The notes: generated from the letters alone by a model not told the origin. A DNA stretch of 64,000 nt from Leptolyngbya sp. 'hensonii' (GCF_001939115.1 NZ_MQTZ01000048.1:138-64137), one strand, 5' to 3'; shown: positions 7,796-17,774, counted from the first letter of the stretch. Program-made: numbers and translations.

Positions 7796-10700
7796 TTAGG
7801 CTGGGGTGGAGTCAGTTTGGCCCAATTCACTCAGGAATTGGAGGGCTTTCATGACGGAGACGGTGCAGAGATGGGGGGGGCTGTCGTAGAAGGCTTTCCA
7901 GGCAGAGGCTTTGTGCTGGTTATACCGTTCGCGGGTGGATTCTGAGCGGAAATTTGGGGGGCCTGCGGATTCCCGTTCTAACCAGGCCAATCGAACCGCA
8001 TGGCCTACAACAACATCCATCACAATGTAGTCTTCGATCTGGAGTTGGGGATTGTGCTCAACTAAAGTGGCCAGAGCCATCAGGGCTTCCACATTGACAT
8101 GGCGATATTCGGGGGCCTGGATCTTATTTAAGAGGTGCTCTACCCGTAGGGCAAAATTCTTCTCCTGAGGAGTCATCTCTGCCAAAATCAGATGACTATC
8201 CAGTCGATTGCGGCGTTCGAATTTATCTCCAATCACCAGTCCTTTACAATGCTTGAGTAACTGCCAGACCCGAGGATAGAATCCTGTCGGCACCCGGTTG
8301 AGTGCCCCTTCTAATTGCCGCTTCCGGTGCCAGTTGACGATCGTAGGGTCTACTTCTGCTTCAGCAGGTTGCACCACCCAATCGATCACGGGCTGTCGAA
8401 TATGGAGGGATTCTTGCTGGAATACCACCCGGTTTAAGTCCTGATACTCTACCAGCACCTGCCGCAGACGCACTTTAATGTCATGGGGGCTGAGTTGCAT
8501 CAGGCGTTCGTAGGCTTCGTCTTGAGTAACTTCCAGTTCTCGTGCCAGTTCACTAATCAGCAACACAATCAGATAGCCCACTCGCAAGGTGAGGAGCCCA
8601 TCCAGCAGACGAGGTTCCGTTTTCAACAGCAACCCCAGGTAGATGAGAATTTCCTGAGTCAACACCCGATCGCGCATATCCTCGCCACAGAATTCAATGA
8701 TCTTATCCATGATTTCCTGAGGCGAAAGGGGCCGCACAATCAGGGAGGCTTCGCTATAGGCTTTGCCGACAGTAATTTGATGTTGCCGTACCAGAATATC
8801 GGTCACAGCGTCGGAGAGGGTGATATCGACCTTACTCAGCAATCCAGCCGCCCGACGGACGATCGTCCAGAGTTGAAGCTGGCCCGCTCTCTCATAAACC
8901 TCTTGCAGCAAGTCCGCAACCGTAACTAACCGCCCCGGCCCCCCTAATCCCGTGTCAAAATCTGTTCCCCGCAGCCGTAACAGAGCCTGCAGGAGTTCGA
9001 TTTGCTCATACAGATTATTGGAACTGCGCAGATTCGTCAGTAGGAGCTGGGGATTCGTCTCACACTCCAGGCGGAATTCTTGCCTGTAGCTCAGGGGCCA
9101 GTTTTTATCGGGATTGCTGATCAGGTCATAGCGCACCTGGGAGACATCCTGCACCGGAGCCTGGACAAACTCAAAATCATGCAGGAAATTGATCCGCTCT
9201 GTGCCCGCTGTCAGCATTAGTTGATTCAATCGACCCAGTTTGACAGAAACCCCATTACATTCCCCATCTTGCAATTCTTGCATCAGATTCAGCAAGGCTT
9301 CTCGCCCGGTTTCCAGCATTGCCTCTGTAATCAACAACGTCATCATGGGCCGACCCGGCTGGCACCAATGCCGCTGAATATAAGCCAGCTCACTGCGGAT
9401 TTTTGCCACCAGGAAGTGATAGTCCAGGGTCAGATAAAACTGTTGAGGGTCCAGAAAAGAAGGCAGAAATACAATTGCTTCCCCTCGAATCCAAAATATC
9501 CTGGAGGTCGTCAAACTGCGGAGGCGTCGCACGGGCCTGCCGCTCAGTTTCAGCTTATCGTTACGACCAATCTGGGTATAGGCCAGGGCCAACTCCGTCG
9601 CATGGCGCACCTGAATCGGAGCAACCTGACGGGGAGTCTGGGTCGTAATCCCATAGGCCTCCAGCTTGGCCTGTAATTCTTCATTCTCTGCTAGCAGGGT
9701 AATCTGAACGACCGGTTCCCGTTGCCGCCGGATCTGCAGATGACGCCCCAGTGGGTCAATATCTCCGATCGCCAGGAGCCCTTCTCGCAACAACTGGCCT
9801 AGATAATACAGGCTCTGAGCCCATACCAGAGGCAAATTCTCATTCGGGGACCGGAGTTGGCTATGGGGGGCGGCCCGTTCTGCCGGGATCAGATGCTGGG
9901 GCACATAGTACAACTCTGGGAGCAGTGACAGATCACCCTGCTGCACCAGCAACTGATTCAGCCGCTCCTGGTATTCCTCCACCTGGACCTGATCATGGCG
10001 AAATAGCCCATCCAGCAGCAGATAGGTGAAAAACAGGGGCCACTCACACTCAATATGTTCAAACTGCTTCAGCTCCCAGGGTTCATAGTGCAAGCGGGTA
10101 TTGTCCTCCAGCACCGTCTGATGTCCATCGCGCAGGAACCGCTTACAGCCGTAGTTTCCCTGCAATTTGGTCATAATCTCCTGACGGGTCCGATCGCACA
10201 GATCCCCCTTTTCCACGGCAAAGGCCGGATAGCCAATCACACTGAGCAAAGCTGCATCCACTTCTTTAGAGCCAGACTCCCGAGGCAGCAGAGATTCCAG
10301 GGTCATACGGGTACGGGCAATCTCATCCGGCAGAACGTGGATGACGGACATCTGACTCCCTTTAACCCCAAACAGATCCAGGCCATTCATCGCTTCCAGA
10401 GCTGCTTTCGCCATGCCGATCGAACTGGCATTCAGTTCTGGATTTCCATGATTGATCTTGTTACCCCGCTCCCAGATCCCGTAATCCGGGGTCCGATAAG
10501 CTCGACCAATGTAGTAAACCAGGTTCTGAACAAAGTTCACTTCATCGATCGTAAAAACGATATGCAGACCCGAAGCAGTCATCTGGGCCAGCATCAGCAA
10601 ATACAGAGACGTGGCATCCAGTTGTAAATGCCCCCACTCACTATCCCCCACCACCGTATCCCCCGTGGCCGTATCGTACTTGGCATGGAGGGCATCCAGA

Positions 10701-11035
10701 GGTAACTGGCTGTGTTTGAAGCGCTGCACTTTGTGGGCCTGCCGCATCATGGCGAACAGGAGCCCCCGCATCAGTTTAACGACACTGTATTCCAGTTCAA
10801 AGGCCCGTCCTTCCTGGTCTACGTCAATTTTGCGATAGGCCAGGGCCAACCCCCAAACGGCAAGGATGCTGTAAACGTTATCCCGCACCCAGGCATCGGT
10901 ATAGTCCCCATGGGCATTGACTGCAGTGCTGGCTGGCAACAGCCCACTAATGGGATTCTGGCGTGTCAGAATGACAGCCTTAATTTGCTGGTAATAATAG
11001 TCCAGTCGGGCTTTGAGGTGAGGAAGTCCAGCCAT
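7796..11035 (-). CDS. GH15 / phosphorylase-kinase regulatory-subunit-like protein
   Basis: A 1079-residue protein whose N-terminal 400 residues resemble the glucoamylase-type (alpha/alpha)6 barrel shared by GH15 enzymes and phosphorylase kinase alpha/beta subunits. Recognisable pieces are DAWVRDNVYSILAVWGLAL near 47, the GDSEWGHLQLDATSLYL segment near 131 and GIWERGNKINHGNPELNASS near 185. The C-terminal 600 residues are largely helical. Several cyanobacteria carry a homologue with no assigned function. Absence of a signal peptide suggests a cytoplasmic role, perhaps in glycogen metabolism, but activity is unproven. It is last in a probable operon after the topoisomerase subunit and the AI-2E-type transporter, 47 bp below the latter. 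Confidence 0.8.
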   Translation of the reverse strand: MAGLPHLKARLDYYYQQIKAVILTRQNPISGLLPASTAVNAHGDYTDAWVRDNVYSILAVWGLALAYRKIDVDQEGRAFELEYSVVKLMRGLLFAMMRQAHKVQRFKHSQLPLDALHAKYDTATGDTVVGDSEWGHLQLDATSLYLLMLAQMTASGLHIVFTIDEVNFVQNLVYYIGRAYRTPDYGIWERGNKINHGNPELNASSIGMAKAALEAMNGLDLFGVKGSQMSVIHVLPDEIARTRMTLESLLPRESGSKEVDAALLSVIGYPAFAVEKGDLCDRTRQEIMTKLQGNYGCKRFLRDGHQTVLEDNTRLHYEPWELKQFEHIECEWPLFFTYLLLDGLFRHDQVQVEEYQERLNQLLVQQGDLSLLPELYYVPQHLIPAERAAPHSQLRSPNENLPLVWAQSLYYLGQLLREGLLAIGDIDPLGRHLQIRRQREPVVQITLLAENEELQAKLEAYGITTQTPRQVAPIQVRHATELALAYTQIGRNDKLKLSGRPVRRLRSLTTSRIFWIRGEAIVFLPSFLDPQQFYLTLDYHFLVAKIRSELAYIQRHWCQPGRPMMTLLITEAMLETGREALLNLMQELQDGECNGVSVKLGRLNQLMLTAGTERINFLHDFEFVQAPVQDVSQVRYDLISNPDKNWPLSYRQEFRLECETNPQLLLTNLRSSNNLYEQIELLQALLRLRGTDFDTGLGGPGRLVTVADLLQEVYERAGQLQLWTIVRRAAGLLSKVDITLSDAVTDILVRQHQITVGKAYSEASLIVRPLSPQEIMDKIIEFCGEDMRDRVLTQEILIYLGLLLKTEPRLLDGLLTLRVGYLIVLLISELARELEVTQDEAYERLMQLSPHDIKVRLRQVLVEYQDLNRVVFQQESLHIRQPVIDWVVQPAEAEVDPTIVNWHRKRQLEGALNRVPTGFYPRVWQLLKHCKGLVIGDKFERRNRLDSHLILAEMTPQEKNFALRVEHLLNKIQAPEYRHVNVEALMALATLVEHNPQLQIEDYIVMDVVVGHAVRLAWLERESAGPPNFRSESTRERYNQHKASAWKAFYDSPPHLCTVSVMKALQFLSELGQTDSTPA

Positions 11036-11082
11036 GGAGATGCTATATTCAGAAATCTCTTTATTATCGCTCTTGAGGCAAA

Positions 11083-12129
11083 CTACTGGGTATCCAGTGC
11101 TGCCGATCGCAACCCATCTACCGTACTCTTGATCACACTGGCCAGAGGCACCGCAATCAGCAACCCTAGAATCCCCCCCAGTTTGCCACCGATAAACAGG
11201 GCAATGATCAGCCAGATCGGATTCAAGCCCGTCGTATTGCCCATCAGTCGGGGAGACAAAATATTATCATTCAGTTGCCCAATAATCACTGCCGTTACCA
11301 GCACCTTTAAGCCCAGGCTGAAATCCTGCAAGGCTACAACCAGGCTGACAGCCACGATCGTCACTGGACTGGCATAGGGAATCAGAGTCGTCAGACCGAT
11401 ACTGACGCCAAACAAGACCGCATAGGGAACCCCCAGCACCAAAAACGCGATTGTTAGGATCAGACTGAGAATACTGGCCAGCAGAGCCTGGGTCGCAAAG
11501 TACCGCCGAAAGGTTTGTTGAATCGAAGCCTGCAGCGTCAGGTTCCAGGGTTGGGGCAGCCAGTTAAACAGGCCATTCCAGGCATCCTTACCATTCAACA
11601 CCATGAAAATAGTCAGAACCAGCACCAGGGCAATATTCAGTAGACTACTGATCGTACTCAAGAAAAAACTGAGTAACTGGCTGCTGGTAGCCTGGAGAAT
11701 GCCAGACAGTTGGGAGATGGCCTGATCAACAATCCCGGTCAGATCCACCGGCAGGCGTCTTTCGACAGCCCAGGCTTGAAAGGACTGGATCTGCTCATTT
11801 CCAGACTGTAATAAACGAGGCAGACTACTGACCAGTCCACTAAGCTGCTCCAGAATCAGGGGCACCAGCGTAACAGCAATAAAGCCAATCAGGAGGAGGG
11901 CGATCGTCAACACCAGACCGATCGCCGCACCCCGATCCATCCCCCGCTCTTGCAACAACCGAATCGGAAAATTCAACAGAAAGGCCAGGATGATAGCAGC
12001 AATCAGTAGGCTCACCAGGGGCTGCAGGTAATCCAGCAAGAGTAACCATAACCAGCCATTGAGAAAGGCCAGGGGAAAGATCAGCCAAAGCTTGAGCCAG
12101 TTGGGTAAGGTTTTCAGGGATTCAAGCAT
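11083..12129 (-). CDS. AI-2E (PerM/TqsA) family transporter
   Basis: Integral membrane protein of 348 residues with about seven to eight hydrophobic segments, two helices near the N-terminus, a helical soluble loop near 75-145, then a cluster of helices. The stretch near 290-300 (TGLNPIWLIIALFIGGKLGG) and the following LIAVPLASVIK are the family's most conserved signature. Members export autoinducer-2 in some bacteria but most cyanobacterial ones have no known substrate, and the family name should not be read as proof of quorum signalling. It sits 42 bp below the topoisomerase A gene and 47 bp above the GH15-like gene on the same strand. Confidence 0.88.
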   Translation of the reverse strand: MLESLKTLPNWLKLWLIFPLAFLNGWLWLLLLDYLQPLVSLLIAAIILAFLLNFPIRLLQERGMDRGAAIGLVLTIALLLIGFIAVTLVPLILEQLSGLVSSLPRLLQSGNEQIQSFQAWAVERRLPVDLTGIVDQAISQLSGILQATSSQLLSFFLSTISSLLNIALVLVLTIFMVLNGKDAWNGLFNWLPQPWNLTLQASIQQTFRRYFATQALLASILSLILTIAFLVLGVPYAVLFGVSIGLTTLIPYASPVTIVAVSLVVALQDFSLGLKVLVTAVIIGQLNDNILSPRLMGNTTGLNPIWLIIALFIGGKLGGILGLLIAVPLASVIKSTVDGLRSAALDTQ

Positions 12130-12171
12130 AGAGGGCTGACCACCAGATGACGCTTATCTTATTGGGTCCCA

Positions 12172-14769
12172 TTAGTCCTGGGAGTCCTCCCAGGTCAGGG
12201 GAACCTGGGTATTGACGGTGACGATCGTCTCCCCAGCCTCCAGAGCCAGAAGCCGATCGCCCCAGCCATCTTTACCACAGAGCGGAATCTCCGAGGCGGG
12301 TCGGCGAATGATGCGATCGCTGCTAGTCAGGGCCACCATCTCCGCATCCCCTGGCACTACCAAAAGCCGGACCAGGGCATCTGACTTATTGGCAAACTGA
12401 AAAGCGGGTGCCCCAATTTCCCCCCGATTGGTCAAACGCAAGGTGGCTATGGGCAGCCGCTTCGCATAGCCCTGTTCAGAGACTAGCAGCAGATTGTCAC
12501 CAATATCAGCTGCAACACAGCCAACCAGCCGTTCTTGACGCCACAGGCGCAGCATCTGCAATCCCTGGGCCGCCCGACTCATCACTGGCACCTGTTCATC
12601 ATTGACCTCGAAGCGCAAGACCCGCCCCCCTGAGGTGGCAAGGGCCAGTTGCTCCCCGGCCTGGGTCAGGGCAGCATAAAGCAACTCATCGTCCTTCAAT
12701 TTCATCACGGTCAGTCCACGTCCAGTGAGATTCATAAACTCACCCAGGGCGAGCCGTTTCAGACGGCCCTGGCGAGTCAGAACCACCAGATCTTGGTCTT
12801 CCATTCCTTCGGTCAGGACAAACCGGTCCACGATCGCATCCGGATCACCCTGGGCAGTTCCCGGCAGGAGACCAACCAGAGGCGTGCCTCGGGAAGGTTT
12901 TCCACCCGTGCTGAGGGAAATATCCCCGGCTCGAACAGCATGGGCTTTACCATCTCGCAGCAATACCAGGATGTCCTGATTCACATGAACAATCTGAGTT
13001 TGCACAATAAATTCGTTACCAGCTTCCAAACTGGTTCTTTCCTCACTGCGGTTGCGATTCTGGCGTTGAAAGCTCTTGAGTGACAATCGACGAACATACC
13101 CTCGATGGGTCAGCTCCAGGACCGTTTCCTCTTCCGGCGGGGACGGCATCAAGGGAAGATTGGGGAGAGAGGGTTCCTCGATTTCTCGGGCTTTCTTGCT
13201 CTGTGCCCCTGCCGTTGCGTCCCTAGGCCCTGGACTCTCGGGCTCACCGGTTGCGATGGGGGGATGGCTGATGAAAGCCAGTCGAGTCCGACGGGGATCT
13301 CCATATTTGCGCTTCAAAGCCCGCAGGTCTTTCTTCAGGGCCTTCAAAAGCTCCCGTCGATCGTTCAGCAGTCGTTGCAAGTTCTGAATCTGGCCCCTCA
13401 AGTCATCATACTCAGCCTGCAGATTCTGCCGTTCCATCCCGGTCAATCGCCGCAGGGGCATTCCCAAAATGGCGTCTGCCTGCCGCTCACTCAAACTGAA
13501 CCGCTCCTGAAGAACCTGCTTGGCTGTGGTGCCATCAGGAGCCTGACGCAGAATGTCAATTACCTCATCCAGATGGACCAGAGCCGTCAGCAACCCTTCC
13601 AACTGATGGACCCGCCCCTCTGCCTGCTGTAACTCATGGCTGTACTGACGAGTCAGGGTTGTTTCCCGAAAATCGAGAAAATGCTGCAGGAGCTGCCGCA
13701 AAGAGAGTTGACAGGGCTGGCTATCCACCAGGCTGAGCAAGATAGCCCCAAAGTTAATCTGCAGGGGAGTCAACCGGTAGAGGTTAGCCAGAAGCTTTTG
13801 GGGATCCGCTTCTCGCTTCAGTTCAATCACCACCCGCATCCCTTCCCGATCGCTCTCATCCCGGATATCCGCAATCCCTTCCAGGCGATTCTGATTCACC
13901 AGTTCGGCCACTTTCTCAATCCAGGCCGCCTTATTCACCTGATAGGGCAACTCGGTAATCACGATCGCCAGCCGACGATGCCGCCCCCGCCCCAGATGAA
14001 CTTCTTCCATTTGGGCCACTCCCCGCAGGGGAATGCTCCCTCTGCCTGTGGTGTAAGCATCTCGAATCCCCTCCCGGGCAATAATTTCACCGCCAGTCGG
14101 AAAATCTGGCCCCGGAATCAGCTCAAAGAGCTGTTCATCGGACAGGTTAGGATGATCGATCAGGGCAATCAGGCCATCCACCACCTCCGTCAGGTTATGA
14201 GGGGGCACATTGGTGGCCATTCCGACAGCAATCCCAGAACTGCCGTTGAGTAACAGATAGGGCAGTTGGGCGGGGAGGACCGTGGGCTCTTGCTGGGAAT
14301 TATCGAAATTACCCACAAAGTCAACGGTGGCCTCGCCAATTTCATCCAGGAGTCCCTCATTGCCAATCTCCGACAATCGGGTCTCTGTGTATCGCATGGC
14401 TGCTGGGGGGTCATCATCAACGGACCCAAAGTTTCCGTGACCGGCCAGCAACGGGTAGCGGCTGGAAAAATCCTGCACCATCCGTACCAATGCATCGTAA
14501 ACGGCCTGGTCCCCATGGGGATGGTATTTCCCCAACACATCCCCTACCACACGGGCGCATTTCCGAAAGGGTCGATCGGGCGTCAACCCTAATTCGTGCA
14601 TGGCATAGAGAATCCGCCGATGCACTGGCTTCAGGCCATCTCGCACATCCGGTAAAGCCCGACCGACAATAACGCTCATGGCGTATTCCAGATAGGACTG
14701 TTGCATCTCCGTATGGAGTGCCGTTGGGATAACCTGCCCTCCGGAAAGAAAAGTTAACTGTTTAGCCAT
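12172..14769 (-). CDS. Type IIA DNA topoisomerase subunit A (GyrA/ParC type)
   Basis: Breakage-reunion subunit of a gyrase or topoisomerase IV, 865 residues. The winged-helix domain has the expected [17 protein letters not shown] start and the catalytic Tyr127 in AAMRYTE, with quinolone-region residues nearby (GKYHPHGD, 80-87). A coiled-coil and tower follow, then a six-bladed beta-pinwheel C-terminal domain. A basic insert around 525-560 links them. The GyrA-box normally found in the first blade (QRRGGKG) is replaced by [11 protein letters not shown], which argues for a topoisomerase IV-like or divergent gyrase paralogue rather than the main GyrA. No gyrB/parE is beside it. It is first in the run that continues with the AI-2E-type transporter. 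Confidence 0.85.
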   Translation of the reverse strand: MAKQLTFLSGGQVIPTALHTEMQQSYLEYAMSVIVGRALPDVRDGLKPVHRRILYAMHELGLTPDRPFRKCARVVGDVLGKYHPHGDQAVYDALVRMVQDFSSRYPLLAGHGNFGSVDDDPPAAMRYTETRLSEIGNEGLLDEIGEATVDFVGNFDNSQQEPTVLPAQLPYLLLNGSSGIAVGMATNVPPHNLTEVVDGLIALIDHPNLSDEQLFELIPGPDFPTGGEIIAREGIRDAYTTGRGSIPLRGVAQMEEVHLGRGRHRRLAIVITELPYQVNKAAWIEKVAELVNQNRLEGIADIRDESDREGMRVVIELKREADPQKLLANLYRLTPLQINFGAILLSLVDSQPCQLSLRQLLQHFLDFRETTLTRQYSHELQQAEGRVHQLEGLLTALVHLDEVIDILRQAPDGTTAKQVLQERFSLSERQADAILGMPLRRLTGMERQNLQAEYDDLRGQIQNLQRLLNDRRELLKALKKDLRALKRKYGDPRRTRLAFISHPPIATGEPESPGPRDATAGAQSKKAREIEEPSLPNLPLMPSPPEEETVLELTHRGYVRRLSLKSFQRQNRNRSEERTSLEAGNEFIVQTQIVHVNQDILVLLRDGKAHAVRAGDISLSTGGKPSRGTPLVGLLPGTAQGDPDAIVDRFVLTEGMEDQDLVVLTRQGRLKRLALGEFMNLTGRGLTVMKLKDDELLYAALTQAGEQLALATSGGRVLRFEVNDEQVPVMSRAAQGLQMLRLWRQERLVGCVAADIGDNLLLVSEQGYAKRLPIATLRLTNRGEIGAPAFQFANKSDALVRLLVVPGDAEMVALTSSDRIIRRPASEIPLCGKDGWGDRLLALEAGETIVTVNTQVPLTWEDSQD

Positions 14770-15178
14770 GAATGTTATCCCTTGTGTTTAACTGAACCGT
14801 GATAGCCCGCCCGCAGCGAGAAAGTAGTATCGGCTAGTAAAGTAACGCCCTGAGACACCCTTTGCCAACTCCAGTTAGGCTAGATTAAAGAAAAATAAAA
14901 TTACCAGGCCATAACGACCCACTCCTTTATTGGAAGCTGCAAGATACCCTACGAGATGTGTTGCAAATGGCAGAACACCCTGTAAACTACTCCTTTGGCT
15001 GCTATTTCTGAGTTTCTCAAGAGCATTATTCTCAAGAGCATTATTCTCAAGAGCATTATTCTCAAGAGCATTATTCTCAAGAGCATTATTCTCAAGAGCA
15101 TTACAGTATTTTGCACAGGTAGTTCCGGGAGTAGATTGATGATTGCAGTAAATGAGCGAAAGCAATAGGAAAATCGCG
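14770..15178. other. Divergent intergenic region with tandem repeat
   Basis: A 409-bp gap between the leftward topoisomerase subunit and the rightward response regulator. It must hold both promoters. For the regulator a weak sigma-70-like pair is visible: TTGCAA at 14961 and TAAACT at 14983, spaced 16 bp. If used, the 15-bp tandem repeat at 15016-15105 would lie in the 5' leader of the regulator mRNA. A minus-strand frame through the repeat encodes NALEN pentapeptides but is judged non-coding. Nothing else was recognised. Confidence 0.5.
15016..15105. repeat. Tandem repeat, six copies of a 15-bp unit
   Basis: The unit CTCAAGAGCATTATT occurs five times exactly (15016, 15031, 15046, 15061, 15076) and a sixth time with the last two bases changed (15091-15105). 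Perfect copies indicate recent expansion. It sits in the leader region of the response-regulator gene. The unit length is a multiple of three but no credible gene runs through it on either strand. Confidence 0.95.
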
Positions 15179-15577
15179 ATGAAGACCGTTTTAATCGTGG
15201 AGGATGATCAGATTAACGCCCGCGTATTCTCCAAAATACTGACCAAGCGGGGGGGACTGGAAGTTCGCCATACAGAAAATGTAGAAGAAGTGATGCAAAT
15301 CGCCCAGGCCGGGGAAGCGGACATTATTTTGATGGACGTATCCCTCTCCCGCAGTGTGTATCAGGGGAAATCGGTCGATGGAATTAAAATTACTCAGATG
15401 CTAAAGTCAGACCCCAAGACAGCCAACCTACCCATTATTTTGGTCACCGCTCATGCCATGCAGGGCGATCGAGAAAATTTCCTCAAGCAGAGTGGAGCAG
15501 ATGGCTACATCTCTAAGCCTGTTGTCGATCACCAGGAATTTGTAAACCAGATCATGGCGCTCTTACCTCAAGATTGA
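15179..15577 (+). CDS. Single-domain response regulator (CheY/DivK-like)
   Basis: Stand-alone receiver domain of 132 residues. The acidic pocket is VEDD near residues 6-9, the phospho-acceptor Asp is in ILMDVSL near 53, and the conserved Thr/Ser and Lys are in LVTAHAM and YISKPV. A loop insertion after the phospho-acceptor (SRSVYQGKSVDG) is longer than in CheY. No output domain is present, so it acts by protein contact. ATG 15179, preceded by AGGA at about nine bases, is preferred to the in-frame ATG at 15152, which has no ribosome site. No kinase is adjacent, so the partner is unknown. Confidence 0.87.
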   Translation: MKTVLIVEDDQINARVFSKILTKRGGLEVRHTENVEEVMQIAQAGEADIILMDVSLSRSVYQGKSVDGIKITQMLKSDPKTANLPIILVTAHAMQGDRENFLKQSGADGYISKPVVDHQEFVNQIMALLPQD

Positions 15578-15791
15578 ATCTCCTGCAAATCAATACTAAA
15601 ACATTAGTACTATTTCCGGAATCCTGGCAAGCGCCTGCAGCAAAATTGGCAGACGAAGAACTCCCAAACTTCAAATTTATCCCTACTGGAATCGTCGTTT
15701 CGGTGCACATCTGTCAGCGTGGCCAAATTGCCCAAATTTCAACTTTAAGATTTGAACTTTATCGTGGTCGGCTCATGGGCAAGGACAGGAG

Positions 15792-15810
15792 GTGGGGACA
15801 GTGCCCCCAC
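15792..15810. terminator. Possible bidirectional hairpin terminator
   Basis: GTGGGG at 15792 pairs with CCCCAC at 15805 across a seven-base loop, in the gap between the convergent response regulator and mgtE genes. There is no clear T-run, so factor-independent termination is uncertain. Confidence 0.3.
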
Positions 15811-15841
15811 GCAGATTGACCTACCCAATCGGGGCTTCTCT

Positions 15842-17191
15842 CTACAAGCGCAGCATGGTCAGAGCCACTGAAATAAGAGAGAGAAACGTCATAAAACCTA
15901 CCGCATCCAGCAGGGTTGTCAACAGCGGACCACTCACCAACGCCGGATCCAGTCCAAGACGCTTCAGCCCCATTGGCAGTAAGGTTCCTAGAGAAACAGC
16001 CAGAAGGACATTCGTGGCCATAACCAAGCCCGCCACAGGAGCCACCCAGCGCTCGTGGGCTGGAGCCCAAATTAGGGAAAGGAGACTCAGTGCTACACCC
16101 AAAGAAACCGCTGTGCCCAACCCCGCCAGGATTTCCTTTTTGAGGATGCTGAAGGTGTCTTTGACAGTAATTTCCCCGATCCCCAGCCCCCGTACCGTCA
16201 CAGACACCACCTGGAAAGCAACATTACCACTACTATTGGCCAGAATGGGCATAATCACTGACAGCACGGGCACAACAGAAATAACTTTCTGGAAGGGTGC
16301 GATCGCACTGGCAGCCCCCACATAAAGGGCAATATTAGCCAGAAGCCAGGGCAGACGCTTGCGAATGGTAACCATGGGAGAGGCCAGAACGGCTTCATCT
16401 CCCCCAGACACACCCGCGAGTTTTTGAATATCTTCGGTGGCTTCTTCTTCCAGGATGTCCACCACATCGTCAATGGTGACGATTCCCACTAGCCGATCTT
16501 CCCGATCGACCACCGGCAGCGCCAGCAGGTCATAGCGCTTCATCAAGCGGGCCACCTCTTCCTGAGGCATCTCGGTATAGGCCTTGATCACCCGATCACT
16601 GGCCACATCCCGAATCAAGGCATCCGGTAGGGAGAACAGGAGTTGGCGCAGGGAAATCACCTGCAGCAGTTTCCGGTTATCGTCCGTGACATAGGCGTAG
16701 TAAATCGTTTCCTTGTCCCGATCGCTCAACCGAATTTTGTTCAGGGCCTCTCCAACGGTTAAGCCCTGCCGCAGTCGCACGTATTCGGTGGTGATCACCC
16801 GACCGGCAGTTCCCTCTGGGTAGCCCAGAATCGTAGCCGTTGCTTGGCGTTCACCGGGGCTGAGTTGCTTCACCAATCGCTTGACGATACCGGCAGGTAG
16901 CTCGTCGAACAATTCTGCCCGATCGTCCGGGCGCATCGACTCTACAATTTGGCACACCTGAATATCATGCAAGGAGCCAATCAGTTCCTCCTGCACATCC
17001 GGTGGTAAATATTCAAAAACATCCGTTGCGTGATCTTTATTGAGCAGGCGAAAGGCAATAGCTTTCTGTTCCGGTGGTAGATCCGCAATATAGTCCCCAA
17101 CATCGATTGCCGGTAACCGATTCAACTCAAGCTTCAACCGGTTTAAATCGGCAATATCCGCCAGTGCAGCACGACCTTCAAGGGTGAGCAT
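15842..17191 (-). CDS. mgtE: Magnesium transporter MgtE
   Basis: Mg2+ channel of 449 residues with the complete MgtE layout: an N-terminal helical superhelix domain (about 15-120, with LPPEQKAIAFRLL), a CBS pair (about 135-260, with IRDVASDRVIKAY and VVDREDRLVGIVTIDDVVDILEEE) that senses cytoplasmic Mg2+, and five membrane helices (about 285-449). The acidic residues around VDREDR and EEEATED fit Mg2+ sensing, and PFQKVISVVPVLSVIMPI matches the first pore-lining region. The start is set by GGAGG five bases before ATG 17191. No M-box riboswitch is seen in the short upstream region, so control is probably at channel level. Confidence 0.93.
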   Translation of the reverse strand: MLTLEGRAALADIADLNRLKLELNRLPAIDVGDYIADLPPEQKAIAFRLLNKDHATDVFEYLPPDVQEELIGSLHDIQVCQIVESMRPDDRAELFDELPAGIVKRLVKQLSPGERQATATILGYPEGTAGRVITTEYVRLRQGLTVGEALNKIRLSDRDKETIYYAYVTDDNRKLLQVISLRQLLFSLPDALIRDVASDRVIKAYTEMPQEEVARLMKRYDLLALPVVDREDRLVGIVTIDDVVDILEEEATEDIQKLAGVSGGDEAVLASPMVTIRKRLPWLLANIALYVGAASAIAPFQKVISVVPVLSVIMPILANSSGNVAFQVVSVTVRGLGIGEITVKDTFSILKKEILAGLGTAVSLGVALSLLSLIWAPAHERWVAPVAGLVMATNVLLAVSLGTLLPMGLKRLGLDPALVSGPLLTTLLDAVGFMTFLSLISVALTMLRL

Positions 17192-17601
17192 AGTACCTCC
17201 TCAGTCTCCCCTGGACCGGGAGACAGGCTCACCAGGCCAGAGTCATTAATTCAATCGGCAGAATGGACTAGAGTCCATGGAATTTGCAGAATGCAGCATC
17301 AGTACTTCTGGAAGCACTGCTATCTGCTATCCTACCCTTCTCAGGGACATGCTGGCAGCCCTTCGCCAAATCTTTGCAGGTCCGATGGAACCGGAATTCT
17401 GGAAAAATCCTTGGCCTGGTAAATTTTTCAACCAGTTCGTCCTACAATGCGAGACTAATACCGATTCAAAAGATAAGATTGCATCGTCTGGCCTCACTGC
17501 TGGCATCACATAACTATTGCTTGCAGGGTTTTCCGGTCATTGTCACTTATCGGATTGGTATCAAGTTCTGCATTTGAGATTATAAAGAGCGATAAAAAAT
17601 T
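17192..17601. other. Intergenic region, no gene recognised
   Basis: A 410-bp gap between divergent mgtE and the 40-residue membrane protein gene. Short open frames exist on both strands but have no family resemblance, no good ribosome sites and abnormal composition. An imperfect inverted pair, ATACCGATT near 17460 and GATTGGTAT near 17552, flanks the last 100 bp. The region should contain promoters for both neighbours. Confidence 0.5.
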
Positions 17602-17724
17602 ATGGATGTCAAGCTAGTTCTTCTGGTTCTATCCGTTGTTTTCACGCTGGCCTGTCTCTTTTTTGGCACTCAAAACGGGTTTTACGACACCGATAATTAC
17701 CATGGCAACGGCTCTGCTCACTAA
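17602..17724 (+). CDS. Small single-span membrane protein, 40 residues
   Basis: A 40-codon frame starting ATG 17602 and ending TAA 17722-17724. Residues 3-22 are a continuous hydrophobic helix (KLVLLVLSVVFTLACLFFG), then a polar tail with a distinctive aromatic/acidic pattern (NGFYDTDNYHGNGSAH). Such a helix-plus-fixed-tail design is typical of small thylakoid subunits, but it does not match PsbX, PsbY, PsaM, PetN or Ycf12 as I know them. The ribosome site is weak (AAAGAG, 12 bases upstream). The intact, well-ordered sequence in an otherwise non-coding gap makes a real gene likely. It is followed 50 bp later by the beta-CASP hydrolase on the same strand. Function unknown. Confidence 0.65.
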   Translation: MDVKLVLLVLSVVFTLACLFFGTQNGFYDTDNYHGNGSAH

Positions 17725-17774
17725 TGGGTCATTGATCATATCGTTCAGGCACCATCTGTGATGTAAGTTAGCCC

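Noticed and set aside
14875-15165. Minus-strand frame with NALEN repeats as a protein gene
   Set aside because: No ribosome site, no homology, and the frame exists only because the repeat unit is a multiple of three. It sits in the leader of the opposite gene.
15574-15819. ORF between the response regulator and mgtE
   Set aside because: Overlaps the regulator stop, lacks homology and ends in a GC-rich hairpin.
17277-17577. Plus-strand frames in the mgtE upstream gap
   Set aside because: Composition, lack of ribosome sites and overlap of two frames over the same bases argue against coding.
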